Source of the DNA: Azolla pinnata
Taxonomy: Eukaryota; Streptophyta; Polypodiopsida; Salviniales; Salviniaceae
Assembly: GCA_037176905.1 (NCBI GenBank)
Contig: JBBBWG010028089.1
Coordinates: 1 to 64,000, forward strand
Direction: 5' to 3'
DNA: 64,000 nt
Shown here: positions 10,701 through 23,755 of the stretch, piece after piece
Position numbering within the stretch: the stretch's first letter is position 1
Layout: the number at the start of each line of letters is the position of its first letter
Made by a program: the position numbers and the translations under genes
The notes under the pieces: model-generated
The model's database searches: none
Told to the model about the DNA's origin: nothing
Seen by the model: only the letters and a program-made list of their open reading frames with translations

Positions 10701-13700
10701 AGATTCACATTCCTAAGAATCGGAAATGATTATTACCACGCGTCGCCCTAATCCGCCACACTCTTAATTAACTAACTAGCACCCGCTTAATTCTGCGAGG
10801 ATCGATTCTTCCGTATGTTCCCGCCGATCGCATCCGATCGATTCGCGTTCGATGAATTCACATTCGCCTCGTTTGTTCGCCGGTAACTTCGGACTCCGAT
10901 TCGCTGATCGCCGTGCTAATCTGGGGTGGCCATTGAGAGCGCCACATCGATTGTTTAATTCGATGCTAATCGATTTGGCGTTACTCGATCGGTTAAGCTT
11001 AAAAAGCCAGGCTTCATTGATTTGCTGTAGTTTGTATGCTTTGGTGGGCGCTAAAATGCGGTTCGTAATTCCGTCAGGCTCTTTTTTCCGGGGAGAATTA
11101 CCAGAAAAACGCCTACCCAAATTATAAGTTACATTTTTAACGCCTACTGAAACCGCTGGTTTCAAATTAACGCCTAATCTTATCTTCCGCTAAAAACGAA
11201 CACCCGATCAATCCCGCCAGAATCGATTCTATTCCTAATCAATCGCTTCCCACTGACCGATCCCAATCACTTCCCTTGCTACATTCGACTAACTAAAGTT
11301 AGCCATTTCAGAACCTAATTAATTGATTGATTAGCACGTGAACTTGGTTTTAATCAGGCGATTTAGCACGGGAATTTGGTTTTTCTCTGTTTCCACACAC
11401 ACACACACACACAGAGGAGCACCATATACAACAAATATGATCAATCGATTGGAAAACAGATCCCATTAGCAAACGCGACTCGGTTTCATCTGACAATTGT
11501 TCCCCTCTCTTCCTCCCCGTGTTTTTTTTCTTTCTTTCCCTTCCTTCCTGCACAAAAGAACGCCAAAAAAAAAACAGAAAGACGAAAAGAAAAAAAGGAG
11601 GAATGTCGCCCTTTCTCTGTTTTATTTCTTTGTTATCTAGTCACGCAAGCGATTTATACCTTATATATATGTATATATAAAACACACACGCACTGCTCTA
11701 ATTATTAAAACAAAAGGAATGTTTTTGTTTTCTTTCTACCCCAATTTGTGTGTATATATTAATATACACCGCTGCTCGCTCTTTCCTGAGTCTTGAAAAA
11801 AAGGAAAGATGAAAAGAAGGAATTGTTCTTGTTTTTTTTCTTTTGCTTGCGCAGCGCCTTTTGTTTTTTTTTTTTGTGTGTGTGTGTGTGTGTTGTTGTT
11901 GTTTTGTTTGTTCGTTTGTTTTGTTTTAACAGAGCCAAAGATTTGGGGGGCAAGAGCACAAATACTCCCAAAACAATGCTCTCTCTTCTTTTTTTTTGTA
12001 ACCAAATTAATAGCAATAGCAACGGGGGCTCGGTGTGTGTATTCATTCAATGGTTTCTCTTTCCTATTGATTTTGCCTTTTTTTGGATGTTTGTTGGTTA
12101 TTCATTCATATGCCCTCTTGATTTTAATGAGGAATCAATCCTTCCCCGATTCTAAGTTCGTCGTAATCCCATTCCTATTGGTCCAATTCCTGTTTTCTTC
12201 TTTGGTTTTTTACCATCTCGCCATCCAAATCGCCTTGTTTTCTTTTAACCATTACCCCCCCCTCGATATCGATATTTTCTTCCTCCTCTTTTTTCTTCTT
12301 CTCAAATGCTCCTATCGTTCAAATTCTCCCCTGTTTTCCTGCCCCTCATAATATGGTTTGATTTTCTCTTTCGGTTTTCGCTTTCTTTTTCTTTTGCTTT
12401 GTGTTTTGTTTTTTTTTGGGGGGGGGGGGGTGCTTTTCTGCTGCTGTTTTTTGTTTTTTGGGCTGCGTTTGTTTTGTTTTGTTTTGTTATTCTTATGCCC
12501 TTTGGTGATTTGTTCTGTTTTCTTTTCCTTTCCTTTTGTTGTTTTTTTTCTAGGGTTTTGTTTTTACCAATAATAACTATGTCCCCTCTCCCAAGCGCCG
12601 TGTTTTAAATTGTTCCTTTTTTTGTTGTGTAATTGTTTGTTTGTGTGTGTGGTTCCAAGAAACTTGGCTTCTTGCAAAAGAAAAAAATAAACAGGTCTGG
12701 CTTTTTACTGTCCCTTTGCGAAGCAAAAGCTCTTCTCACTCTCTTTTTCTCCCCCCCCCCAACCCACCAGGGTTCGAGCCCGGCTACAACCACTTGTTTT
12801 CTCTTTTCTCTTTTCCACACATCCATTATTGTTGTTGGTATTATTATGATCTAGACATAAATGTACATCTTGTGTCCAAAGAAGGAAGACATCTATCATG
12901 ACTGTCGTTTCTCCTATACATGTATATCTATATATATATACACACAAATACGTAGACGATACGTCATCGACAGCATCGGCATCGGGCTTTTCTCTTCGGG
13001 CCAATCGGAGGGGGAAGAGCCGTGCCTTCGAAGTTCGCTTCGATCGCTGCAGCAGCGGTTTCGTCGGAGGGACGAGACCAACAGATGGGCACAGCGAACT
13101 GGCTCCCTGCACGAATCTTGTCTGCGTCGAAGCCGAGGCCTGCATGCAGGGGATGCAGGGTTTTTACGGGTTTTAGGGTTCCCCAGGTTTTTTTTAGGGT
13201 TTTATTAGGGCGAGGAGACGAGAGGCTTCGAACCCCTCTCGATCCGCTTCCCTGCTCTTCTTCGCCACTGCCCCGACGAATACGAAAGGGCACCTGCTAA
13301 AATCATATATATCGTCATTGTCTCGTGTCTCGGGGTAAGGAAGAGGTGGCACATGCCAATGGACCCACCCCTCCCAACCTCCTTCTCTGGGGACCGGGGC
13401 AATAACACCTCGCGGCACTGTTCATGCGGAGCGACGTTTGTCCGCATTCACACTAGGGCTTCCGAGACAGAAAAGAAGAAGGAAGGAAGGAAGGAAGGAA
13501 GGAAGAAGAAAGGGGCATGTATGTGAATGCATGTGTGGACGATGCATGTGAATGCATTCATATGAACGATCGCGTCCCTGCAGAACTGCGAGAGCCGGAT
13601 CGGAGCGTTCTCATCTCGACTGTACATTTTCACCTTCCGTTGGTGGTCAGTATTCCGCAGAGGCATGCGTTTCCTTTACTGTTGCCCTTTGAGCGAGGTC

Positions 13701-13998
13701 CGTAATGCGAGAGCTACTAGACCTTGCCAGATGTATCTCTGCCTTCCGATGCTCATCATGGAACATTAGTATCGATCATTCATTCGCTGTCAGATGCGGT
13801 TAAAAAAAAATAAAAATGAGCCAACCTTATGAAATGATACGAAGGCTAATTCGAACGAGTTGGAGGTAAGATAAGTGGGAAACCGATCATCCTAGGAAAT
13901 GGTGCGAAGACCCGATTTGAATGATTCAAGGAAGGGGAAACTGATCCTCCTATGAAAATGGCGTGAAGACTAATTTGAATGATTTAAAGGTAAGATAA
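10701..13998. other. Low-complexity intergenic region, no gene recognised
   Basis: This is T-rich and A-rich DNA with (AC)n at 11393-11414, (TG)n at about 11875-11892, a T-run into a G12 run near 12411-12430, and (GGAA)n at about 13483-13505. A few TTTAGGG-like units occur at 13160-13210. All open frames are short and compositionally biased. It may hold the divergent promoter space between the ARF gene (leftwards) and the phosphatase gene (rightwards). Confidence 0.5.
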
Positions 13999-16060
13999 GT
14001 GGGAAACCGATCATGTAAGAGAGTCCAACTTTACGAGTCGATGGTATTCGAGTTCTCCTTCTATAACCCCCAACCAACCGTTTCCTTTGCATTGCAATGC
14101 ATTCCACGACATTTCCAGCAACAACCTTATAGCTTCTCTATTTCTCAGTGGGCACTTCTGGGAGGCTCGTCTAGCGGGAACCGGGGGTCGGATCGATGCT
14201 CTCTGGAGCGGTTGGGCAACGGTTTCTGTCAATCTTCTCTTTTTTTCTTTGATTGGGCTCCGGACGAGGACGACAGAAGGGGGTTTTCTTTCCTTCTTTC
14301 TTTCTTTCTTTCTCTTTATAGAATTTCGCTGTATTCACTGTTCGGAGGAGGCACATGTCGGGGGCAGGAAAGCCTTCAATGCGCGGGAAACACGGGAAGA
14401 GCCACCAGTAAGAGGAAGCAGAAGAAGAAGATGATTAGGAGGAGGAGGAGGAGGAGGAGGAGGAGGAGGGAGGATGAAGAAGAAGCAGCATCGGTTCGGC
14501 GGTTTCACACACGGGGCGGGGCGGATGTTACCGGGCGCTTCTTTTACCAGGTACGCCACCGCCCGAGGACGGTGGGTCGAATACGGTCGGGGGGATCGGC
14601 TTTATTTCGGTTGGCGAGGGCTCAATTCCTCCTTGTCCCCTTCATTAACTTCAATTGCGATTCCGTTCTATACCTACCTCCCAGCACCAGCACCAGCACC
14701 AGCACCAACATCGGCACCATTACAAGCACCGGTGTGGTCTGTCCTCTTTTCGGTTCTCTCTTCTGCCCTGGCCTAACTCTGTCTACTCTTCTGTATCTAT
14801 CTGTGGCACCAGCTGCCACATGTCGGCCCGACACAACAGCTTCTCTCCCCGACCCACGCCTTTTGTCTTCTTCGCCCCGGCAGACATTGTCCAATCTGGC
14901 CTTTTCTCGCCCACCGCTGCTTGCGCCAGCACTGATGCTGAGGTGATTGATACCGGAAGCTGCTTCTGAGCTGTTTTGGAAGTTGCTTCTGAGTTTTTTT
15001 TTTGTTTTTGGTTCTTTTTTGTGCAGGAGCTTCCTGAAATTTGCGAGAAATCTCGCACCGGGGGATTTTTCTCCACCCGCAATGGTGTTATGCCTCGCCG
15101 ACGAGGGCTTTCCCTTTCGAGGGGCAACGTCGATTTGCAACGGACGGAATTGGATGACACAAGTTTTTCCCGACTCCAAACTTTGTATAGTTTGTAGTAA
15201 CGTGTATTGCGGTATGCTCCGGAGATATATAGGTTCGAGCTAAGCTTTGATCTTGTATGACGCTTGCTTCAACACATGCTGGACAAATTTGTGTACAGTG
15301 CACCCCATTAATACTAGTATGAATGAAAAATAAACCTGGGCCACTGTAGAATGCGCTAGCTTCTTTTGTTTCTTTTATTGTTTTTAAGCGAAGATCCTAT
15401 CATTAGTTATAAAACGACAAATGCCTGAGGGCTACAGACGTTGCAATATCACGATCATGACCTAAGAAGAGGGACATTAGGTCGATTTACACACTCCCTC
15501 TTTCTGGAGGAGGGAGGAAAGTTCATCAAACGGTTGAGTAGTTCCACAGAAGTTGCAACCTATCGACCGTATAAAAGAGTTCTCTCGCCCGAATCTTGTG
15601 AAAACCGAATTATTAGAGTTAGAGCACCGTCTCTATATCGTTCGATGTTGTCAAACCGTTAGGATAATATTTGCTAGATTAATAAATTTGTCGATCCTAA
15701 TGATGCTTTATGATGGATGATACCCTCGTATATTCATTGTCAGTGAAGGATTTCTTGTCGATCAAGCTTTCAGTGAAAACGGATCTGCTGAGCTCTAGGT
15801 CAAGCTCTACTCTAGCCAAAACTCAGTGCTCAGTTGCATCCTTTCTCTCCGTGGTCAATACACCTAGTTGAATTCCTCAACTAAAACCCTTCACGATTTG
15901 AGCTACAGCCTAGCTCCTTTACAATCGATCTTTGGTCACTCGAGCTCTGATCGAATTTCTCATCATTCAAGATTTCAATCGAAACTGAGGTCAAGCTCTA
16001 CTACGGCCAAAACTCAGCACTCAGTCACGTTATGTTCTACTCATCGGTCGAAGAACTAGT
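13999..16060. other. Intergenic region, no gene recognised
   Basis: Short unsupported open frames only. There is a (GGA)n run at about 14434-14467 and an ACCAGC run at about 14690-14710. From about 15700 onwards, decayed pieces of the W-box-bearing repeat (AAGGATYT, GTCAAGCTC) can be seen leading into the array at 16080. Confidence 0.45.
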
Positions 16061-16079
16061 AAAAAATCCTCAACAAAAA

Positions 16080-17110
16080 ACCCGAGTCAAGGCCTTCATT
16101 ATCAGCAAAGGATCTTCTGCTCCTCAATTGAATCCTTGACTAAAACCCTAGTCAAGGCCTTCATTTTCAGCAAAGGATCTTCTGCTCCTCAATTGAAAGA
16201 ACTGGTCAAAATCATTGACTAAAAACCCTAGTCAAGGCCTTCATTCTCAGCAAAGGATCTTATGCTCCTCGGTTGAATCCTTGACTAAAACCCTAGTCAA
16301 GGCCTTCATTTTCAGCAAAGGATCTTCTGCTCCTCAGTTGAAAGAACTGGTCAAAATCAATGACTAAAAACCCTAGTCAAGGCCTTCATTTTCAGCAAAG
16401 GATCTTCTGCTCCTCAGGTTGAAATGACTAGTCAAATTCCTTGACTAAAACCCTAGTCAAGGTCTTCATTTTTAGCAAAGGATCTTCTGCTCCTCAGTTG
16501 AAATAACTAGTCAGAATCCTTGACTAAAACCCTAGTCAAGGTCTTCATTTTCAGCAAAGGATCTTCTGGTCCTCGATCGGAAGAACTAGTCAAAATCCTC
16601 GACTAAAACCCGAGTCAAGGCCTTCATTTTCAGCAAAGGATATTCTGTTCCTCAGGTGAAATAACTAGTCAAAATCCTCGACTAAAACTCTAGTCAAGGC
16701 CTTCATTTTCAGCAAACGTTCAGCAAAAGGATCTTCTGCTCCTCAGTTGAAAGAACTAGTCAGAATCCTTGACTAAAAACCCTAGTTAAGGCCTTCATTT
16801 TCAACAAAGGATCTTCTGCTCCTCGATTGAAAAAACTAGTCAAAATCCTTGACTAAAACCCTAGTCAAGGCCTTCATTTTCAGCAAAGGATCTTCTGCTC
16901 CTCGATTGAAAAAACTAGTCAAAATCCTCGACTAAAACCCTAGTCAAGGCCTTCATTTTCAACAAAGGATCTTCTACTCCTCGATTGAAAAAACTAGTCA
17001 AAATCCTTGACTAAAACCCTAGTCAAGGCCTTCATTTTCAGCAAAGGATTAGTCAAGGTCAAATATCGGTCAAGGATTTTTCAGTCAAAACTGTGAGAGT
17101 CAAGAAGGTC
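16080..17110. repeat. Tandem array of about 13 units (64-80 bp) packed with W-box cores, upstream of the lipid phosphatase
   Basis: The recurring block is AGTCAAGGCCTTCATTTTC, then AGCAAAGGATCTTCTGCTCC, then TCAATTGAAAGAACTAGTC, then AAAATCCTTGACTAAAACCC. Short units of 64 bp lack the ACTAGTCAAAATC segment; long ones are 78-80 bp. Each unit carries one to three copies of TTGACT/TTGACC or the reverse complement, the known core of the WRKY-bound W-box, often as an inverted pair around AAAACCCT. I count about 33 such hexamers in about 1 kb. The array ends about 420 bp before the start codon of the next gene. A function as enhancer is inference. Confidence 0.85.
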
Positions 17111-17274
17111 CAGCCAGCAACAAAATTTTGAAATAGCAGCAGATGATCCGAAACCCTAGCGAAAGAAGCGGAGCTTCCATCGCTGCGAATCCGACGCAAC
17201 GCAGACAGGACCCTGCAGGAATGCCGGAGCTTTAGGGAAGCTTCTTCGATCACCATCTTCGTCATCAGCATCAG

Positions 17275-17520
17275 CATCATCATCGTCGTCGTCGTCGTCG
17301 CCGTCGTCATCATCGCCGTCGTCATCATCTTCTGCTTCTTCTTGATCAACGACGAGGCGAAGCGGAACGAACTGAGTGTCGAATTATTATCATCATCATC
17401 ATCATCATCACCATCATCACCATCGTCATCATCATCATCACCATCATCACCATCGTCATCATCATCATCACCATCATCACCATCGTCATCATCATCATCA
17501 TCTTCTTCTTCTTCGTCTTC
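17275..17520 (+). repeat. CAT/ATC trinucleotide tract in the probable 5' leader of the phosphatase gene
   Basis: Runs of CATCAT and CGTCGT occur at 17275-17330. A higher-order block of CATCATCATCACCATCATC plus ACCATCGT repeats about three times at 17390-17510. It stops just before the ATG at 17530, so it is most likely in the 5' UTR. It is stop-free on both strands, giving spurious poly-Ser or poly-Asp frames. Confidence 0.7.
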
Positions 17521-17529
17521 TTCCTCGGC

Positions 17530-20500
17530 ATGAACGACCATCAGATTAGCTACGAAACGCCGCTGTCTCCATTTTCAGGTAGGCTTCCCCCCCATTCCCT
17601 GCGTTTCCTGCTTCCATTACTTTGAAAGCCTGCACTTTTCAATAGTTAGTTTGGTCAAACTCTCCTGTTCGATTTCTCTCGTCTTTCTGCTCAGCAGAAG
17701 AACCTAGTTTTGCTCAGCTGATGTCCAATTGCCGCCTCTATTTGCTCGATTTTTGGCTGTCTTTCTTGCTCAGTTTGCAAGACATTGTTGAAGAGCCGAG
17801 AGTAAGTAACCTCTCTGTGTTTCTGTAGTGTGATGGTTGCATTTGCTCTAACATCTAGCTGTTTCAGTCAGATAAAACCATCAGCTGCCTATCTTGCGGC
17901 TTCTTCCCTGCGTTTCTTTTGTTTGAATAAACATAAAGGTCCTGAGCTGCTAGGCATTGTTAAACACCTTAGTTTACTCAGCAGGTTACGAAGCCTAAGT
18001 AATTCTCGTCTGTAATGGGTTTCATTCTGTCTGACACCTCGGTTCCTGTAAGATAGATGGGTGAATATCACGCTCCTACTTCTCTTACTTGTATATCTTA
18101 GTTATTTGAGTAGATTTTCCAAAGATCTAACTTTTCCAGCAGATATCTCTTTATTCTCACTCGGAAATATCTGATCAAAAGTGTAGGAATAAAGCCTGCC
18201 TTTCATTTCTATTTCTCTGTAATTTCTAATGGCAGCACTGTCCCTTCTTTTTGTTACAGCTATGTTCTGTCCCTTAGTAGTCGTGTTATTCAAAATTTTG
18301 CTTGTTTGTAAGCTTAAGAAATATCTACGCTCATGAAGTGCAATACTGCTGCTGGTTTAGGAAGGATTTGTGGTCTTAAAATTTCATTACCAGACTCAGG
18401 TCAACTCTCTTTGATGAATTCCTAGGTTGCTCAGATAGTTGTCTATTTCCTATGCGTAATAATCTCCTTTATACTGCCGTGAAATTTTATCTTTGATCCA
18501 GCTTTTGGATATTTATCAGTAAAGAACTTATTCTTCTAACGCTCTGATCAGATTAATACACGTTTTTTTTCCCCAGAATGTCCAAAAAGAACTTACTGGT
18601 TGAATCAATACCTTCAAGATGTTTAATATTTGTATTCCATAATGTTCGTTATTATATAATGCTGAAGTTGTGTACTTGGTAAAACGAATGCATTACTAGA
18701 GTTTCATTAACTTTCAAGTGCCATGGTTGAGGGGGTGGTTTGTCATGCATAATCAAGTAAGAATGGTATGAGTTATGGAACCTTATAAGGCACTATTTTG
18801 GTCCATTCTTATAAGTTGTTCAGCAGAAAGCCGAGGAAATCCTCAGTGGTGAAGGATAAGGTGCTTATGGTTGAATGGTGAAGATTCACAAAGATCGGGG
18901 TGAATGTTGTCACTATTTAAGTTCATTACCTGCTCTAAATACATGAGTCGACATTATACTTCAAATCCTATTGTTATGTTTCAAATCTTCAGTTTCTGCT
19001 CGGACTTGCCTTTCAGCACTCCTGAAGACGTTTGATACTGACAAAATTTCCTGAGCACTGTAGAGAAGAATCTACCATGCTTAATAACATTTAAAGAAAG
19101 TAGCGTGTCTAACAAATTAGAAGGTATCGATGCAAAGGAGAATCTCCAACCAATTGATTGCATTCAAGCCCACAACTCTTATGGTGTCTTTGCATCTAAT
19201 GTCAATCATAGCTTGTTTGTAAAGACAGACAGAGTAGATCATGTGGTGCTGTATGAGTGGTACTAATCATGGGGATTGATTATTGAGCCCTTTTTGGTTT
19301 TGTTTCCCAGTGTTTTCTCATTTCTTGGTTTTATCAGTTGTGGTAATTAAAGAACAAAATCTTATATTTGAATATTGGTTTGTGCTTTTGCAGCCAAATT
19401 TGGGTCACACACTGACCTTTCAATGGAGACACCTCAACCTGAACTAACATATAATACTGCAAAAATGACTTTGAAAGGGGCCACTTACAAACTCCTTAGG
19501 TTCCATCTGCACGATTGGCTGGCTATTTTCGGTCTTGTAATACTTGATGCTGTATTGAATTTTATCACTCCTTTTTATCGATTTGTTGGGAAAACAATGA
19601 TAGGAGACTATATGTTTCCTCTAAAATCAAACACGGTTCCCTTTGAAGCAGTACCTGTAAGTTCTTCATTCCAATCTCTTTCACATGATTAGTTCAACAT
19701 GTTGCATAGATTCTAGTATTGTCTGGGACTATTGGTTCCAAAATGCATGTCTGAATTGAACTATGCCAAAATGTGACACATTCCTTTTCCATGTTCAAAC
19801 TTTTCTGCAATTAGAAATGATCGAGCTGTTAAAAGACTTGAGATGTCTGTTGTAATCAGAAGTTTTTTTTTTTTGTTTTGTTATATGGGATGAAGTCTCC
19901 TGCTTCAAGGAATACATTGTCGATTATCTGCATTCTTAATTGAGGATGAAATATTAAAAACACACATCAAACATACAAACAATGCATGAAATCGATACCG
20001 TGGCTAGAACAGACATGTTAGGATATTTGTGTTTTAATCTGATGCTCTAGAGTTGTTCGACAAAAAACTTCTTACATCTATCAGATTGTATGTTGACGAA
20101 TTGAAACTCATTACAGGTTATTGCCTTTGTCGTCCCTCTCATTGTTTTTCTGGGCTATTTTCTCCATACACAAGATATCACCGATTTACACCATGCTATC
20201 CTTGGTAAGCTCTTGTGCTTTGGCTCAGATGCAGCTAACATTCCAAACATTGACCAACAGTAATATGATTTTTCTTTCAATTTCAGGCCTTTTCTTTGCG
20301 GTTTTGATCACTGCAGTCATAACTGATTCTCTCAAAGATGCTGTGGGCCGTCCACGGCCTGATTTTTTCTGGCGGTGCTTTCCTGATGGGAATGCTGTAA
20401 GTGTTCTGATATATTTCTTTTTGTGTAAACCATCCATTTCAGATAAAATAAGTTTGTCTGTGGCTTTTGCAATCGCTTCTTACAAATAGGTCTACAGAAA

Positions 20501-21626
20501 TGACACAGGAGAGGTGGTATGTCATGGTGAATATGCAGTAATAAAAGAAGGCCACAAAAGTTTCCCAAGTGGACACACATCAGGTAAAACAATTTCTATT
20601 GATCTGATGTAATTCTTGATGATTCCAGTATCCTTATGCTTAATATTGTACTTACTAATTTTTGTATCCCATTCTGTATTTCTTGGTGTTTCCTTGAATG
20701 CTTCATACTTGTTAGTGTTGTGTATAAATTTGTGTATTTCGTTGTGGTCGTAGTATCCTTACACTTCTCAATGGTTTTCCTTTTCTTATTTTTCTGAATT
20801 CTGTAGGGTCTTTTGCTGGGATGACATTTCTCTCACTGTATCTAGCAGGAAAATTCCAACTTTTCAATGGCCGAGGGCATGTGGCCAAAGTTGCCTTTGT
20901 CTTTACACCACTTCTAGCTGCCCTATTAGTGGGCATTTCCCGAATTAATGACTATTGGCACCATTGGCAAGATGTTTTTGCAGGAGCTCTCATTGGTATG
21001 GAATATCCTGTTTTCCAATGCAGGATTGGATCCCTGTTGTGATGTACTTAATGTTTTGGTTCAGACTACATCATAATGCGCCATAACTTACCTGTTTCTT
21101 TTCTTTCTTCAGGCATGACAATGGCAGCTTTGTGTTACCATCACGTATTTCCTTCCATTTTCAGTGAAAACAGTAAGACAAGTAACAAATTTCTGAATTC
21201 TATGTTTCTCGAAAGGATCCCTAGAGTTTTTCTTTGATTCTCCAAAATATTCCGTACACCTCTTGTTTTCCCCAATGTCCTTTGTCAACCATGGAAAGAA
21301 GGAAACAGGAATAAAATCAACCATTTTACTGATCAAACCCATTGCTTGAAAGGGAATTGACCAAAAATATACAAAGAAATAGAAAAAACAGGGTTTCTCT
21401 ATATATAGAGAAAGTCAGTGGTATTTGGGAGCTTTTCATATTACATTAATGGACAAACTAGTCAGTCATGTTTTCCTTTATTTTCTGTGTGTTATCAGGT
21501 ACTGAACCGTATAAACACCTTCCAATAGGAAATGATTTCGATCTGGTCTGTTTTCGTTGGCGAAAACATGCAGCACATGAAGATGATGCAGAAAGCATCG
21601 TGGCGAATGAGTTGAACTCTGTGTGA
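17530..21626 (+). CDS. Lipid phosphate phosphatase (phosphatidic acid phosphatase type 2, LPP2-like)
   Basis: Integral membrane enzyme that removes phosphate from phosphatidate (also lysophosphatidate or DAG pyrophosphate) to give diacylglycerol. Eight exons: 17530-17578, 19394-19656, 20117-20204, 20287-20396, 20490-20583, 20807-20995, 21113-21172 and 21499-21626. All borders are GT-AG and phases match. The sum is 981 nt, or 326 aa, normal for plant LPPs. The three PAP2 phosphatase motifs are intact: KDAVGRPRP, then PSGH, then [12 protein letters not shown] with the catalytic His. Hydrophobic membrane segments flank them. The first exon has only 16 codons plus one base and follows a repeat-rich leader. 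A downstream Met (METPQ or MTLKG) is an alternative start. A 1.8 kb first intron and an upstream W-box array are notable and could bear on stress-induced expression. Confidence 0.93.
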
Positions 21627-23720
21627 TGATGGGTGTGTAAGACGAACAGTCACAACCAAACATTTTGGTTTCTTTCACTGTGAAAGTTTGCTATTTGGCT
21701 CCAACACTGTTAAAATCCTCACTTTTTGACAGCGCTGGAACTCTCACGCCATCTGAATTTCAGCTACTATGGTCCTTGCATGGAAGTGTGTTCTCTTCCA
21801 TGGCAATTCCTGGCATGTTGCTTATGTTTTACTCCTGTGGGGTTTGAATGTCTTAACAGGTAAGGCAAATGTACACGCTTCTTTTTCTTTGCGTCAAGCA
21901 AAGCTGGGCTTGTTCCAGTGACAAGGATCATGTGCTGCAAATAGGTATTTGATCATCGTGTCGAATCCAGATATTTATTATGATTATGTAGAGACTATGG
22001 ATCTATCTAACAGCTCAATGCGAACAGCTCAGTAATGGTCGAACCCCAAGGTGTTTCCGCCTATGGTGACTTCAAATCTTTGATCGTTGAAATTGTTTCT
22101 GTAGGGTCTATTTTGTGTTTGAAGTTCGAACCATGGTGGTTTTGGAAGGTGTGTTTTACCAACTTTATACACATTTTTAGAATGCTCAGAAGTGTATTTT
22201 ATGTTTCACAACCGCAATTCCATGTGGTTCACGAGTGTCAAGTATCTATCAAGTAGTTTTATGTTTCCGAACCATGTCGATCAAGGAGAAGTAAACTAGA
22301 ATTCTCCTCGGAGGGAAAGTGGTTTGTCGAATTTGGGGCAGGTTTTTCTTTGTCGCGGCACGAATCTATCATACGATACTTGTATGAAGAAGAGTAAACT
22401 AATCGATCGTGGGATGCAAACTAAAGAAGCATTTCCTGTACTTTGAACTTAGAAGGTAAACTTCAGAGAGCAGGTAGAATAATATGTAAGTTGTGTATTT
22501 TATAAGCATTGGATTGGAAGGTACTTGAGAGGGTGTTGAAATGTCCGGGCTTCAATCCAGCCTTAAATATGGTAAAAAATGACAAACGGATAGATACAAA
22601 TGCACTACAAGTTGGCCCCCAAACTGGCATTTGCAAGTGGGACAAACAACGATGATAGAGTTACTCAGATGCGACAGGACTTTGGACTGACATTTGGGAT
22701 CTTAGTATTGATTGCGAGATATCGTAACATGATGATTGCGATGATGATGATGACTCGCTTGTCATTGGCATGGCGAAATGAAAGGATCGATTTGTGTGCC
22801 TGAGTAGAGGAAGTGCAGGGGCGATGGAGACCGGACAGTTGTCAAAGTGCTGGAGATCTGGCGATCGACATAGAAGTTGCTTTTCCCGTGTTCGACGTGG
22901 GTGAAGACGAGATTTGCCAAGGAAAGCAATGCCGGAAGTCGAGGAACCTTAAAAACAGCAGATCTTGCCTTTGTTTTTTCCCCGAATCTGTATTCGATGG
23001 GATCGAACGGCGGGGTTACGCAGATTGGGTCAACGTATTTGGCATCATCGACAGCTTCTTCTCGGGATCGATCGCATACATGTACATACATGCATACATA
23101 CGTACATACATGTGTACATATGCATACGTTGATGTATAAATAATACATAAACTTAACATACATTGTACGTACGCTTATACGAATGGGGACCGGGACTTGC
23201 AATGTACGCACATGATGCATACACACACACATACATACATGCATGCGTATGTACAATACACAATGCATACGTACTGTGGTGGATCGACAGAAGGCTCGAG
23301 CATGGCATACATGCACACACATGCATACATACACACACATACGCATGTACGCATCAATGTATACATAGAACATAAGCTCAACATACATCTCCATATACCT
23401 ATACCTATCCCTATACCTATCGTACACGGGTTTGCGTACACGGATACGGATACGGATACGGATACGGATACGTATAGGCAGTAGATGAAGACGACGGCAT
23501 AAGGTTGTATCTGTACGTACATACGTTACGTATCTGTATGCTCGAAGAAGCAGCTGCAGAAGAGCAGCAGCAGAAGGAGCAGCAGCAGAAGGTGCATTGC
23601 GCCGCTGAACAGCAGCTTGTCAGAAGCTTTTGGATCATGGACATGGCTGATGATGATGCAGAGGGTGATCTCGTGCAGAGCTGATGGGGGAGAAGAAGAG
23701 CAGGAGGGAGAGAGAAAGTC

Positions 23721-23755
<35 letters not shown>

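Noticed and set aside
10776-11165. 129-codon minus-strand frame between ARF and phosphatase
   Set aside because: No recognisable domain; lies in intergenic DNA with biased composition on both sides.
13150-13215. Interstitial telomere repeat
   Set aside because: Only two or three scattered TTTAGGG-like units with different spacers. Too few and too irregular to call a telomeric tract.
17342-17533. Poly-Ser (plus) or poly-Asp (minus) small protein before the phosphatase gene
   Set aside because: Product of a CAT/ATC trinucleotide tract. The poly-Ser frame stops at 17531-17533 within the real start region.
23080-23480. Possible satellite or CRISPR-like array in the TACATACA-rich block
   Set aside because: It is a patchwork of simple di-, tetra- and hexanucleotide repeats without constant repeat-spacer structure.
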